From contig NC_087063.1 in the NCBI RefSeq assembly GCF_963678635.1, forward strand, positions 28,083,649-28,147,648: a stretch of DNA of 64,000 bases, read 5' to 3'. A program made the translations under genes and the position numbers. This DNA is from Symsagittifera roscoffensis (lineage: Eukaryota; Xenacoelomorpha; Acoela; Convolutidae). This document shows positions 35,806-49,296 of the stretch, in pieces; within the stretch, counting starts at the first letter, position 1; each line of letters opens with the position of its first letter. The notes under the pieces are model-generated. The model saw only the letters and a program-made list of their open reading frames with translations. It was not told where the DNA came from and ran no database searches.

Positions 35806-38800
35806 AGCTCTTGAACTTCAAAGCTCTTGAACTTTAACAGCTCTTGAACTTTACTCCGACTATTTGAGAAATGGCGGGAGAACATTTTTTTTGGAGGGTG
35901 TGTTTCAATTATTTTCATTATGACTTTTTTAATCTAAAGTTAAGTACCATTTAAAATTATTGGACCGGGTTGAGTGATATAAATATTAAAGCTCTTTCAA
36001 TGTAATTTGAACGATATTTAGAAATCCCAAAAAAAAACAGAGACGAGAAAAATTGGTTTTAAATTTTTGTTTGTTCGTCTAATTTCCTGTTAGAACAGCG
36101 AGGAAGGAGGTTGATTATAGAAGGATTGTCGCGAATTAGTTTAAAAAAAGCCTGAAAATTTTTGTTAAATAGGTTTTTGAAGTTCTTTTACGCTATCTTG
36201 AAAATCAATAACTTCAAAAACTAAAGGAAAAAAAAGTAGGATATTTTTAGTCATTTTTGAAAAGAAAAACTGTTTACCAACAAGGCTATTTTACTATGAA
36301 TATCGGAAAAGCCTAAAGTCTAGTCTTTCGTTTGAATCCTTTCATCACACCAATCTTAAAAAAAAATAAAACCGATTTACAAAATTTTTTTTGTTTTTCG
36401 CAGTTTTATCAGAACATGGTCCGATCATTCTGCGCTACTTGCACAGCAACCAGCTATCCTTCTTTCATTTGTTGTTTTGTTTCATCTGGGCAGTTCAAGA
36501 TCTGCAGCTTTAGTTCCTAAAGTTAATAACTTATTCTGTTTTGGAGGGGATAATTTAGGAGCACGTTCCATTTCACTTTCCCATTCGTGGTTCCAAGTTT
36601 TTTCCTGAGGGCATTAAGCAACATGATTAAGCAACACGTCCTATTCTTTTCCAGATTTTTTATGCAAATTTGTTCAGTTTCAAACAAACCCCCCTTCCCC
36701 CTTTGATCTGTTTATACGTGAAAATAAGAAATAATTTGGCTGAATCCTTACTCAATGCGCTAGTCAAACTTGGTTATAAAGATAGAACTTAAAATGCTGC
36801 GCGCAATTTCATTCACAAAATAATCTTCCGCTTTTGATCAACCACAAGCTCCTTAATTTTGTGCTTCTTCGAAATTCTATAATTATATTATCGAAGTTCT
36901 GCAACGGGAACTTTAGCAATCAGCGCAGTTCATGGACAAAAAAAAATCTTTGAACGTAAGGTGGCTCGTTTTCCAAGTGGCTTGTTTTATTTTGACTGTC
37001 AAATTGCTTATTATCTTTTTTTTTTCTTTTTTTGTCACATCATGCAAAAAAAACTAGAGTAGTTTGAAAAAACAAATTGTATAATTTAAAGACTGTGGTC
37101 GAAAAACTCTGTGCTTCTTGCAAGGTAACTGGCTATCCTCGTGTTGATTTGTTTTCCGTTAATAATTCACGCTCAATTTTTTTTTACTTCCAAGAGTTAT
37201 TCTATTGAGAGTTTTTTTATTGTAGTTAAGGCAAACTGAAGCTCTTCTCCAATATTAAAAAACAACAAAATTACATTTTTTTTAGATTAAAAAAATCGGG
37301 GGTTTTTTCTTTGAAATTTTTAAAATGGATTAACTTATGAAATTGGCGATAAAAGACCTTTGGCGATAAAAGTTTTTTTGTCTTTCTCCCGGGTTTTTAA
37401 GAAATAATGAACGTAGTGGAGGATTTTATATAGGTCTAGATGATTTTGTTTGTTCTTTGTGTTTTGTTTCAGCAAAATTCCTAAAATTTGTTGAGGCTGA
37501 GTTTTGATTTTGCACGAATTAAATTTTGGTTTCTTTCTTAGGCCCCTTTCCTTTCCTTTGTTGAAATAAAAGGAAGACAAACTACACTATCGAACAGCAT
37601 AAAAGTCAAGAAAAACGTAATTAATTGTCAGGTTTCCCAGCAAAATAATTTTTAGCCTTTTGATCCAAATTTTTCAATGGATTTGATTTTTTTCGAAAAA
37701 CATCAATCATGAATTGTTTCAATAATTTTTTTTTCAAAAATTGAATCATTTTTGTTTTCGTCTTCTTTGCGATTATTGCTTTTTTCCACTCCCGTTGGCT
37801 ATGTTTTGATATTTACAAAATGCTTATTAGAACTGCTTGTACACCTGGCCTCTCACTCTAACTTGCTGTTCTGTTTGCCACGCCACCATCAACGTTTTTG
37901 TGCTAGTAATTTAATTATGGAGCTCAAAAATTGTTATTATTAGTTTTGTATTCTCGCCAGCTAAACAAATTTTTAGTTATATTTTAAAACATTCGTTTTT
38001 TTATATTGAAAATATGATATCTAGATGTAAATAAACAATGAATTGACATATACGTTGTTTTTTCATTCGCTTTAAAGGTGGAAAATAACTATGGCCAGGG
38101 TGTATTTTCTCGTAAATTTAGGTTGTACAAAAATAACAATCAAAAACTATCAGGTATCTCACTAAAAATTCTAAATATTCTCAGATTTCAAAAAAAAACA
38201 GAAGCAGAATTTCTACATTGCCAAACAACCCGAGCAAAAAAATATGAGAATTCGGAAAAAGTTTTAAAAGTCAGAAAATATTGAAAAATCAAGGTTCAAC
38301 AAAAAAAATATTGTCTGTTTCAATAAAAGGTTCATTCGAGGTAAACATGGCAGATTTTTGACGGATAAAATAGCAAAGGAGCGTCTTCTATAACGAAAAA
38401 ACAAAGCAGCCGATCTTTGAGCAGACATAAGATAAGACAAAAAGTTTTTTTTTAAAGAATCATTTAAGTTTAATGCCTCACCTTAAACTACAATGGACAA
38501 AACTTGCACTTTTAACTACAATTAGATTTGCTTAAGCTATGCGAAATTCTTTGTGGCAACTAAGCCGACAATGTTTGAGCGGACACATATTGAGCCCCGA
38601 AAATTATGATTTTAAATAACATTTTTCCTAAATTGCAAGACCGAGATAAAACTACAATGCATAACATTAATGCTTGCGACTATAAGGAGAATTGCTGAGA
38701 GCAACAGAAAAATCATGGGTGTTGCCACTAAACCCACAATCTTTGAGCCAACGCCAGCTGAACCAAAAAAGATTTATTTTTAAATAATATACATTTATAT

Positions 38801-38810
38801 ATATTTTTGA

Positions 38811-39170
38811 ATCTATCATTTATTTAAATGCGGGCTTCACTATCTGGCCATGTGTAAGCTTTTTCAACGTATTTTTTTTGCATGTTTAAGCTATATCGTA
38901 TATTGCAATGGTTAAGAATCTATTATAAATTTTAAATGCGGGCTTCACTATCTCGCCATGTTTAAGCTTTTTCAACGTATTATTTTTGCATCTATTATAT
39001 ATTTAAATGCGGGCTTCACTATCTTGCCATGTTTAAGCTTTTTCAACGTATTATTTTTGCATCTATTGTATATTTAAATGCGGGCTTCACTATCTCGCCA
39101 TGTTTAAGCTTTTTCAACGTATTATTTTTGCTTGTTTAAGCTATATCGTATATTGCAATGGTTAAGAATT
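38811..39170. repeat. ~71-bp tandem repeat, right copy
   Basis: Counterpart of 32023-32385 with the same four-unit structure and the same flanking phrase. Unit number has not changed since the duplication. Confidence 0.85.
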
Positions 39171-39229
39171 TTTTTTCGATTTTCTAATTTGATTTTAGTG
39201 CTTATTCTACCGAGTTTATTTTAAGCAGC

Positions 39230-40740
39230 CCAATATTGAATTAGGGGTTGCGAATTTGGCCTCCAATTTTGAATGCCCGAATCATTTTAGTTAACGAGAT
39301 AAGACGATTTTTGAGATTTTTTCAAAAATGTTAAGAAATTTCAAATAACAAAATAATTTACAAAACTTGAATTTCCCAACCCTGTAGTTGGGTGCTGTCG
39401 GAGTACTCTAAGGAGTTACAAATCTTGCCTCCAATTACGACTGTTCAAATCCTTGTAGTTTTCGAGATATGACGTTTTTTGTGATTTTTTCAAAAAAAAT
39501 TCAGAAAACTTATATTAATTTTTTTTCGCAAAATCTGAAATTCTCAACCCTGTAGTTGGGTCCTGTCAGAGTATTCTCAAAGATTGCGAACCTTGCCTCC
39601 AAATATGACTGCTCAAGTGTAGTTTTCGAGATATGACGTTTTTTGTGATTTTTTCAAAATTTTTATGAAAACTTAAATTATTATTAGTTTTTAAAAATCT
39701 GAAATTCCCAACCCTGTAGTTAGGTCCTGTCAGTGTTCTCTCAAGGATTGAAAATCTTGCCTCCAAATATGACTGCTCAATTCTTTGTAGTTTTCGAGAG
39801 ATGACGTTTTTTGTGATTTTTCAAAATTTTTCAGAAAACTTAAATTATTATTAGTTTTTAAAAATCTGAAATTCCCAACCTGTAGTTAGGTCCTGTCGGA
39901 GTACTCTCAAGGATTGCGAATCTTGCCTCCAAATATGACTGCTCAAGTGTAGTTTTCGAGATATGACGTTTTTTGTGATTTTTTCAAAATTTTTCTGAAA
40001 ACTTAAATTATTATTAGTTTTTAAAAATCTGAAATTCCCAACCCTGTAGTTAGGTCCTGTCAGAGTTCTCTCAAGGATTGCAAATCTTGCCTCCAAATAT
40101 GACTGCTCAGTTCTTTGTAGTTTTCGAGAGATGACGTTTTTTGTGATTTCTTCAATATTTTCAGAAAGTTTAAATTATTTATTTTTCAAAATTTGAAATT
40201 CCCAACTCTATAGTTCTGTGTTGTCAGGGTACTCTAAAGAGTTGCAAATCTTGCCACATGCGACTGCTAAACGCGACTGCTCAAATGCTTTTAGTTTCCG
40301 AGATGTGACGTTTTTCGATTTTTTGAAATTTCTCAAAGAACTTATCTATAAAGAAATTCAAAAAATTTAAAACTACTAACTTGATGAAGATACAACCTTA
40401 TTGTCTGCGTACACCCAGGCGTCTCAAATCTTGCCTCTTAATATGAATGCTCAAATCTTTTTAGTTTCCGAGAAAAGACGTTTTTTATCAATTTTTTTTT
40501 CGGGAATTTTAGGTTTAAAAAATTCACAAAATTTTGGATTCCTAACCTTATAGTAGGGTGCTCTCAGGGAGTCTCAGTGGTTGCAAACCTGGCTTCCAAA
40601 TTTCTCCAGAGGCCCTTTAAGTTTTCGAGATGACGCTTTTAAAATGGGAATTTTAAAAAAATTTAAAAGTTCGAAATTACCAAACCTGGGTGCAGTCAGA
40701 GTACACTAAAAGTTTGCAGATGTTGTTTCCAATATATGCG
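39230..40740. repeat. ~165-bp satellite-like array, right copy
   Basis: Counterpart of 32440-33960. It has the same number and order of units with scattered substitutions. A short deletion near 40555 removes part of 'gtagggtgtagggtg'. Confidence 0.85.
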
Positions 40741-42585
40741 GTTTTTTTCATGAGTTGTCGAAAAATTTCGAAGCACCGAAGGTGCGTTATATGCTAGTCT
40801 TTTCGAAAGTTGCTTACGGCACAAGCAAAATCTCAAATGCGCAATTTTGCCAATAAAACTTGATTACACAAACAGAAGTCTGCTATTTCAAATTTTACCA
40901 TTTTTTTCTCATGCATGCATACTAAAAACAAGGTCCGGCCGAGACTCGATCCTATACCTTAGGAAAGGAACCTGGAAATGGAAAGAAAACTGGAAGGATA
41001 AAAAAATGTGAACCCGAAAGAAGTGAAACTCGAAGTGGTTCACAGGAAAAAAATCTAGTTTCCAAATACAAAACGCTTGCTCTCGCAACAAAAATGAGCA
41101 TCAATCATAACGAATCTAAAATTAACCGATTTTCAATCGGTGTACATGCAGGAGTAAATAAAAGACCTTAACTCCTGCGTTTTTGAAGGAAATTTAAGGT
41201 TGCGTTATTGAAAACAAAGAGCCATGTACTTAGAGAATACTTTTATATAGGTTTTGGGGATTTTTCCTGAAAACGTCTCAAAAATTGCTTACGCTAAAAA
41301 CTTGAATTTTCATGTTTGGACTTATGTTTTTAAGTTCACAGGAAAAAAATCTAGTTTCCGAACACAAAACGCTTTAAAAAAAAAGAACTTTTCCATTGAT
41401 CATCAATGTTTAAAATGCAGAACTTGATTGATTTCTATTTTCGAAAATTGCCGTCGCTTTTCAGATTTACCAGCGGAAGAAAAAGTTGGGTCATTGATCC
41501 AGTTTTCTGCCCACTGGCTAAATTCATCAAAAAGTTTAAATTTTCCTGTATTACAAATAACTTTGTTTACTTTTTTTAAAATTAAACTTTGAGAAAAAAA
41601 AACACGCAAAATGTTTTCTGTTTATTGCATTCATTGACTCTTTTCCAACTCTTGGTTAGCTGTTTTGTTTCTATTTGATAATTTCGTTTTCAATTATTTG
41701 CGTTCTTTCAAAATTACTTTTAAATTTACTGGAAAGAAAGGTGGTTTGCGCAAATTCAGTTACACGAAACAAAAAAGAAAGCAATCCAAATTGTCAAGCG
41801 TTACAAACATTCAGTTTTGGAGTAAGTCGAGAAAAACTTCACTCCACTTCATTCACCGAGAGGAAATTCTGTTGAAGTGTAAAAAAAACACTTTTTAAAA
41901 GTTTATATCATTTAAAGTTTTTCGATGGGTGGGTTTTTGCTTGTTTTTTTTGCACAAAAAAAATCTAAAATTTGTTCACGCTCAAAAATACTTCTTATTT
42001 CGATTTGAATTGTTTTTTTTTCAAATCAATTGTTCCATAATCGAGCACCAAAATGCAAAGTTTTACAAAAAAAAGTGTTTTTTTTTTAAAATTTTTTTTC
42101 CTGCGGAACAAAAGGTAACTATCGATTCAATTTTATCCAAATAAGTTAAAAACACAAGAAATTTTGCTCAAAAAAGTCGTTCTTGAAATTCAAACAGCTT
42201 CAAAGCTTTATAATTATTTTTCTTTGAAATTCGAGGGTTGACTTTTTTTAAAGAGAAAAAAAACTTTTTTTAATTTTTTTTCTTTTTTCTTGCTTTCATT
42301 GAATTTGTTCTAATTGTCTGTTGGCTTTTTTCGTTTGAATGAAGAAACATATATTTTGTTCAAGAAATTGGAGATGAATTAACGTGGCATCTTTGCGAAG
42401 TAGTCTACGCTGCAGTGCTTATCACACGGCGGTCGGTGTTGTATTCCAAGTATTCCACCGACAAAAGATGGTCTTCACTGTCATGTTGTCAAGAGAAAGT
42501 GATTTGTAACCGAAAACTTCTTTTCTCCTAAGAATTATAAGAAAACAAACCTGTGTTGTGGAAAGGAAAATCAACAACTCCCAGA

Positions 42586-43536
42586 ATTTTTCCTAGCAAA
42601 AACGTCTTCTTTTTTTGACCCAATAGTTTGTATTTCACGTCATGGCTGATTTTTTTTTCGATTTATCTGAAGTGAACTTGGTTTGTTTTCTGGGAAATCT
42701 TTATCTGTCGGAATATGGCTTATCTATTTTTTTTTGACAGTTTGACTTAGAAGTAGACTCAATCTTGTTTTTTTTTCACACGCAATTTTTTCGAAAATTT
42801 ATTTACTTTCAAGTCAATTTTCTATATTATCTGTGCTTTGATGCTTTTTGCCTTTTTTTGAGCTCAAATTTGAAGTTCGCGCGGCTCAATTTTTGATTTC
42901 TTTTTGAGTTCACCTCTTTGTTTTAATTCAAGTTTTTTTAAGCTTGAGTTAGAAATTCGCGCGGTTTCACTTTTGATTTCTTTTTGAATTCAACTCTTTG
43001 TTTTAAATCAATTTGTCAAACTCTTTTAAGTGGTTTCCTTTCAGTTTCAATTCACTAGTTTGCAATGCAATGTTTGCCTGGTATCACAAATATTTGGAGC
43101 CCAGCTTAGTCTCTGATTGGAAATCTAGGTTTTTTATTGTCCAAGCTTTTAGTTATGCTTATTGAGCCGTTATGCTTTTGAACGCAGTGGATTCTAAATG
43201 CAGATTTTGTTTTTTGTTTTTTTTTCCGTTCAAGTGCTAGTTCTCCTTTTCCCAAAAACGTTACACATTTTTTGGTGTGTTCTGATTAAGCAAAGCGGTT
43301 CAGTTAATGTCCAAGCGGTGTTTTCCACTTAAAATTTTCTTGGTAGAGATCCCCCCCCCACTCCTGTCTAAGAAAAACGTTAATTCTTCTTCCCAACAAT
43401 CAACGTTAAGGGGCCGGGCCGTTCATCTTGAAACTTTTTTTTGTTTCATTAAGAGTCGATGACCGTAATTGAGACTATTTTGCAGGTCGTTGTGATTTTT
43501 TTTTCAGAAATAGCTTTAAAAAATTTTCGATTTATA
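42586..43536. other. Spacer with two-copy ~100-bp repeat and C-run
   Basis: No gene. About 42855-43015 is a two-copy repeat with 'cgcgcggctcaatttttgatttctttttgagttca' / 'cgcgcggtttcacttttgatttctttttgaattca'. A run of C lies at about 43350. The rest is T-rich. Confidence 0.5.
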
Positions 43537-45480
43537 AACTTTGAATTATTTTTGAAGTTTGGCTTATTAAGATCAAACTATTTTCTTCCTTTTGAAAAAG
43601 AAAACAGCGGTAGTACCGAGCAAAAAATGAATAGACCACAAAAAGCATGATGAACTTCTTTTAGTTTCGAAGCTAGATCTTGAGTTTTGACTCGCTGGAT
43701 ATCCAATGGAATTTTTAAGATATCCAGTGGAAAGTAAGCGAGCGTAGTGTACTTCTACGAGTATTTTTTTTCCAGCTTAAGTCACAAAAAGAAAAGCCAC
43801 TTTTGGAGCATTGTTAAGGCTTTTTCATAACATATGCTTCGACATCCGATTTGTTTAAAGTTAACTAAATTCATGCGTTTTGTAGTAATCAGATGAACCA
43901 AAAAAAATTTTCGTTTCCAACAACAGTACAATTGGACAAACTTATTTCAGGGTTTTTCCAATTCAAAATATCTGGCTTTTTTCTTTTGAAATGCAGCAAT
44001 TAAAAATAATTGTGCTTCGTACTTTCCATTTTATTTACAAGCAAATTTAATGTGGATGCTTTATTATGCAAAAATGTGTGTCGATATATCTTAGCCTCTT
44101 TTCCTGCATAGATTTTTGTGCAGAGGCGAGAACCTGTGATTCTAATTCTCCTGGTCGTAAATTCGGATCCGTTACAAAAACAACTTTAAAGTTCAGAGCT
44201 TCTTTTCAATTTCTTATGTTGGAAAAGAGACTTTAAGATTTTAAAAGAAGTTGGATCTGCTGTTTATTTTAGCTTTTTTTAAAAAATTACTTTTGTGAAG
44301 AAATTGTTTATCGCAAAGATTTCATGCGATTCACAGAGCTTTAACGCGACATGTGTTTTTTTTCTTTCCTTTTGTTAATTTCATATAGGTGACATTTTTC
44401 GAGGTTTTATTTGGCTGTAATTTAATTTTAAGTGGTGTCTTCTTTTCTATGAAAACTCGAAATTTGAATTAATCAAAAATTATGTTTCAGTTAACTTAAA
44501 ATTAATGACACTTTTTGAACCGCTATGTTCAGAAAACAAACAAAAACAACATGATTAACTTTAAACACTCTAACAAGACGGCGCAAAACAAAAATTGTCA
44601 GTAGCGAAATGTTTTTCTGTTTTGAAAATTTTGTTTTTTTTTCTATCAACCCTTTGAGTGTGGTCACTCCTTTAATGAGTGAGAAGGAACTATGGGTACG
44701 TTGTCTCTCCTCAAATTTTTGGATGGCTCAAGAAAAATACAGGAGGTCAATTGTGGTACCATGTTAAAATGCTTTCTGCCGAAATTCGAATTCCAAAGAA
44801 AAAACTAATTACTGAAAGACTTCAGTGTACAGAAAAACGGGTCCGAATAGATCATAATTTCAGACTATAAAAGACAAAGTCTGTCAAGACGCTGACCTCC
44901 TTACTCTATTTAAATTGAAATGTTGTTTTAGCAAATATGAGTTCTGGGAAGACTAATTTTCTTTGAATACCTCACATATTAGTGTTTCTGATATTAAAAA
45001 ATGCTCTCACCATATAAAAAAATTACTTTATATAAGTTTTGTCATTTATTCCACCCCATGATATAACTTGGCGGCTTCATATTTGCTTCACATTAACACT
45101 TACTTCGATTTAAAAATTCTAACTTTAACATATGTAGTCAAAAATAAAAACAAAATAAAAAACACCAGAGAATTTGAAAACTCACTGTTTTTCTTTAAAT
45201 CAGGCTTGTCAAAAACATTCCATCTTGAAAAACTTTGAAAGTGAAATAATTTCGTATTGTTAAATTTCTTTCTATAAGCATTGCTATTTGAGAAACATAA
45301 ATTTTCAGTTTTTGTTTTTTACCCACTCTACTTTTTCGTTTTTATTTTGTTTCATTCGTTTTTTGTACAACTAAGTTTGAATTTTTTTGTATCTGCTGTT
45401 TGAAGTTTTTAAAGTTTTCTTATTGATTGCTTAACCTATAGTACTCAAGAAAAACTGAATAGGCTCGAATTTTTTCAAAT
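43537..45480 (+). repeat. 1.94-kb tandem duplication, copy without the GT...AG segment
   Basis: Positions 43537-44940 repeat as 45481-46882, and 44941-45480 repeat as 48060-48600. The two parts are contiguous here but separated by 1,177 bases in the other copy. The duplication junction at 45481-45485 has a five-base shared sequence, AACTT. Short frames such as 44679-44870 (starting with GTG) have no recognised family. Confidence 0.9.
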
Positions 45481-48400
45481 AACTTTGAATTATTTTTGAA
45501 GTTTGGCTTATTAAGATCAAACTATTTTCTTCCTTTTGAAAAAGAAAACAGCGGTAGTACCGAGCAAAAAATGAATAGACCACAAAAAGCATGATGAACT
45601 TCTTTTAGTTTCGAAGCTAGATCTTGAGTTTTGACTCGCTGGATATCCAATGGAATTTTTAAGATATCCAGTGGAAAGTAAGCGAGCGTAGTGTATTTCT
45701 ACGAGTATTTTTTTTCCAGCTTAAGTCACAAAAAGAAAAGCCACTTTTGGAGCATTGGTAAGGCTTTTCATAACATATGCTTCGACATCCGATTTGTTTA
45801 AAGTTAACTAAATTCATGCGTTTTGTAGTAATCAGATGAACCAAAAAAAATTTTCGTTTCCAACAACAGTACAATTGGACAAACTTATTTCAGGGTTTTT
45901 CCAATTCAAAATATCTGGCTTTTTTCTTTTGAAATGCAGCAATTAAAAATAATTGTGCTTCGTACTTTCCATTTTATTTACAAGCAAATTTAATGTGGAT
46001 GCTTTATTATGCAAAAATGTGTGTCGATATATCTTAGCCTATTTTCCTGCATAGATTTTTGTGCAGAGGCGAGAACCTGTGATTCTAATTCTCCTGGTCG
46101 TAAATTCGGATCCGTTACAAAAACAACTTTAAAGTTCAGAGCTTCTTTTCAATTTCTTATGTTGGAAAAGAGACTTTAAGATTTTAAAAGAAGTTAGATC
46201 TGCTGTTTATTTTAGCTTTTTTTAAAAAATTACTTTTGTGAAGAAATTGTTTATCGCAAAGATTTCATGCGATTCACAGAGCTTTAACGCGACATGTGTT
46301 TTTTTTCTTTCCTTTTGTTAATTTCATATAGGTGACATTTTTCGAGGTTTTATTTGGCTGTAATTTAATTTTAAGTGGTGTCTTCTTTTCTATGAAAACT
46401 CGAAATTTGAATTAATCAAAAATTATGTTTCAGTTAACTTAAAATTAATGACACTTTTTGAACCGCTATGTTCAGAAAAGAAACAAAAACAACATGATTA
46501 ACTTTAAACACTCTAACAAGACGGCGCAATACAAAAATTGTCAGTAGCGAAATGTTTTTCTGTTTTGAAAATTTTGTTTTTTTTCTATCAACCCTTTGAG
46601 TGTGGTCACTCCTTTAATGAGTGAGAAGGAACTATGGGTACGTTGTCTCTCCTCAAACTTTTGGATGGCTCAAGAAAAATACAGGAGGTCAATTGTGGTA
46701 CCATGTTAAAATGCTTTCTGCCGAAATTCGAATTCCAAAGAAAAAACTAATTACTGAAAGACTTCAGTGTACAGAAAAACGGGTCCGAATAGATCATAAT
46801 TTCAGACTATAAAAGACAAAGTCTGTCAAGACGCTGACCTCCTTACTCTATTTTAATTGAAATGTTGTTTTAGCAAATATGAGTCCTCGTTTTTGCACTT
46901 TCAAACTCAATTTGGTCTTTTAAAAATCAATTGAAAATTTACAAATCATTAAAAAAAGTTTGCATTAATTTTTCCGTTCTTTGATTTTCGAAACCAATAC
47001 TGAACATAAATATATATATATAAATTATATATATTTTTTCTAAATCGTTGCCATCCAATCATTCTATGCTACTCCAGCTGCAAATAACTCTCCTTTTCTT
47101 GAGTCAATGAACATTGTGAAGCAATTTTTGTTATAGACCTTTTTCTATTTTTTCAGTAAGTTTTGTTTTTGAAAGGGGACAAAATTCCAGTATCAAACAG
47201 CCGAAGTACAAAGGTGGCAAAAAATTAGTTTGACTTCCCGTTTCGAAGGTTGATTTCAAAGTTCATTTTAAGCGGGTTAGAAGATAATCATCGGAATAAA
47301 AACTGACTATTGGATTTAAATTTCTGGTGGCTATGTTCTAATATTCAATTCAAACTAGCGTGCTAAATAGAAAATAAGTTAGGCTCTCTTATGTTTAAAT
47401 CATAAGCCTTGCTAAAGAACGCGAGCAACTTCTAGATTCTTATCTTTATCTTAGTTTTCAGATATCCTTTAGTAACAAACAAAAAATTCAATAATTGATC
47501 CAATGTTTTTTTTAATAATCAAGTGATTTAGCTAATTTAGTCTCATTATGCACAAAAAATCTTTTGTGTTATTACTCCCCAGAAAAACGCTCTCTTGGTG
47601 ACACTTTTTGCTTTAATGCATAATTTTAACAATATAATAGCATATCTAGCTGCTTTTTTGCTGGCGGCTAGTGTTAGTATCAATTCAAGCGACCATGACG
47701 CAGATGCGAGTACGTTGGTTCCTATTATTTATTTTAGAGGTTTGATTCCGGCTCAGGTTAAAATTTAGATTTTCTTTTTATACCTGTTTTTCTTCTTTTC
47801 CATTTTTAACGCTTTCGAAGCCCATTTTTGCAGTTTTAACGCTGAAGTTTGCGGAATATAGTAACGCTTTTGTAAATGTAAGATGCGCTAATCAAACAGA
47901 AATTTTAGAGCAAAAAGAGAAGAAGGTGATTTATTTTTTAATCTGAATTTCGAAACTTAATAATTCAATATTCGAAAATGTTCAAAAAATTTTTTTTTGT
48001 TTTGTTTTTTTTTTCTTTTTTTTTTTGGGCTGAGTGCCTTGTACTCAGGCGATAGGCAGGTTCTGGGAAGACTAATTTTCTTTGAATACCTCACATATTA
48101 GTGTTTCTGATATTAAAAAATGCTCTCACCATATAAAAAAATTACTTTATATAAGTTTTGTCATTTATTCCACCCCATGATATAACTTGGCGGCTTCATA
48201 TTTGCTTCACATTAACACTTACTTCGATTTAAAAATTCTAACTTTAACATATGTAGTCAAAAATAAAAACAAAACAAAAAACACCAGAGAATTTGAAAAC
48301 TCACTGTTTTTCTTTAAATCAGGCTTGTCAAAAACATTCCATCTTGAAAAACTTTGAAAGTGAAATAATTTTGTATTGTTAAATTTCTTTCTATAAGCAT

Positions 48401-48600
48401 TGCTATTTGAGAAACATAAATTTTCAGTTTTTTTTTTACCCACTCTACTTTTTCGTTTTTATTTTGTTTCATTCGTTTTTTGTACAACTAAGTTTGATTT
48501 TTTTTGGATCTGCTGTTTGAAGTTTTTAAAGTTTTCTTATTGATTGCTTAACCTATAGTACTCAAGAAAAACTGAATAGGCTCGAATTTTTTCAAATAAC
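45481..48600 (+). repeat. 1.94-kb tandem duplication, copy with an extra 1,177-bp segment
   Basis: Second copy: 45481-46882 and 48060-48600 match the first copy at about 98-99% by eye, with the extra segment 46883-48059 between them. No protein-coding gene is recognised in either copy. Confidence 0.9.
46883..48059 (+). other. 1,177-bp GT...AG segment, present in one duplicate only
   Basis: The segment starts GTCCTCG and ends ATAGGCAG. Removing exactly these bases restores the other copy without a base gained or lost ('atatga' + 'gttctggg'). A near-continuous T-rich tract (47989-48026) lies about 35 bases before the end, as at a 3' splice site; the 5' end is a poor donor. It contains a TA microsatellite (about 47010-47035). 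There is a one-base ambiguity (G) at the boundaries, so precise deletion, insertion or intron loss cannot be told apart from this sequence alone. Confidence 0.6.
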
Positions 48601-48952
48601 TTGTTTTAAATCGAAATTAAAAAAATTCAAAAATACAATCACAACTTGTAACAATTGAGCAGGCTACTATTTTTAAGTGTAAAGGTTTTCTAAAGGCTTT
48701 TTTGGTAACAACAAAGCACATTGGAGCACAAAGTTGAAATCTAAACTAGATAAGAGAAGTGTTCGTCACAATCTGTGCACAAGTTTACAAAATTTAATTG
48801 AACGCAACACGTTTTCTTCAATTAATATTTTCTGACAACGTTCCGAAAACCTGACACAAACATTGTTGATACTTTGGTTAGATCATAACATTCTAATCTC
48901 AAGCAGTAAGAGCATCTATAGCTGTGAGTGAAACTTTGAGGAGAAACCTGAT
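48601..48952. other. Spacer upstream of heat shock elements
   Basis: AT-rich with no recognised gene. It lies between the end of the tandem duplication and the first heat shock element. Confidence 0.4.
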
Positions 48953-48977
48953 AGAATGTTCCAGAATATTCTAGAAG
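48953..48977 (+). promoter_or_regulatory. Heat shock element, five perfect alternating pentamers
   Basis: GAA at 48954, TTC at 48959, GAA at 48964, TTC at 48969 and GAA at 48974 form five contiguous inverted nGAAn units with exact 5-base phasing, the binding site for trimeric heat shock factor. A TATA-like TATATATAT follows at 48992-49000. This is the spacing of a compact heat-inducible promoter. Confidence 0.75.
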
Positions 48978-48991
48978 AAACTGTAGTGGTT

Positions 48992-49000
48992 TATATATAT
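48992..49000 (+). promoter_or_regulatory. TATA-like box after first HSE
   Basis: TATATATAT lies 14 bases after the last pentamer of the heat shock element. AT-rich context makes such strings common, so the support comes mainly from the neighbouring element. Confidence 0.4.
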
Positions 49001-49276
49001 GTTGTCTTTTGAGATTGCTTTATTATAAATTTTTTGATGAAAGAGTACACTAGACCCAATTTCCAGGCAACTTCGAAACAAACACGGATCTGGAATTAGA
49101 GTTTATAGGTAATTGCTGAGAAAAAAAAATATCAGGATTTAACAAAATTAAAGCATTGAAAACGAAATTCAAAAAATCATGGTTTTCTACGCCGAAAAAC
49201 GCTAGATACTTTGGATAATAATTTTCTATTTTTAGAACAAAGACAGCAACATTTCTTTGCAATTTTGACTTTTATC

Positions 49277-49296
49277 TTTCTCGAATGTTCTAGAAC
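49277..49296 (+). promoter_or_regulatory. Heat shock element, four perfect alternating pentamers
   Basis: TTC at 49278, GAA at 49283, TTC at 49288 and GAA at 49293 form four contiguous inverted units. A TATA-like 'ttttataca' starts about ten bases downstream (49305). It is the closer of the two heat shock elements to the zinc-finger gene. Confidence 0.7.

Larger units (their letters stand above)
35806..42585 (+). repeat. 6.77-kb tandem duplication, right copy
   Basis: Direct repeat of 29035-35805. The junction reads 'cccag' + 'aagctcttgaac': the end of the left copy runs into the third-last unit of the 17-bp repeat. The right copy ends at 'ctcccaga' (42585), after which the sequence is new. 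It has the same internal arrays and the same absence of supported genes. Confidence 0.9.

Noticed and set aside
44679-44870. 63-codon frame present at 44679 and 46621
   Set aside because: It starts at GTG, has no family features, and its two copies are recent duplicates, so identity says nothing about selection.
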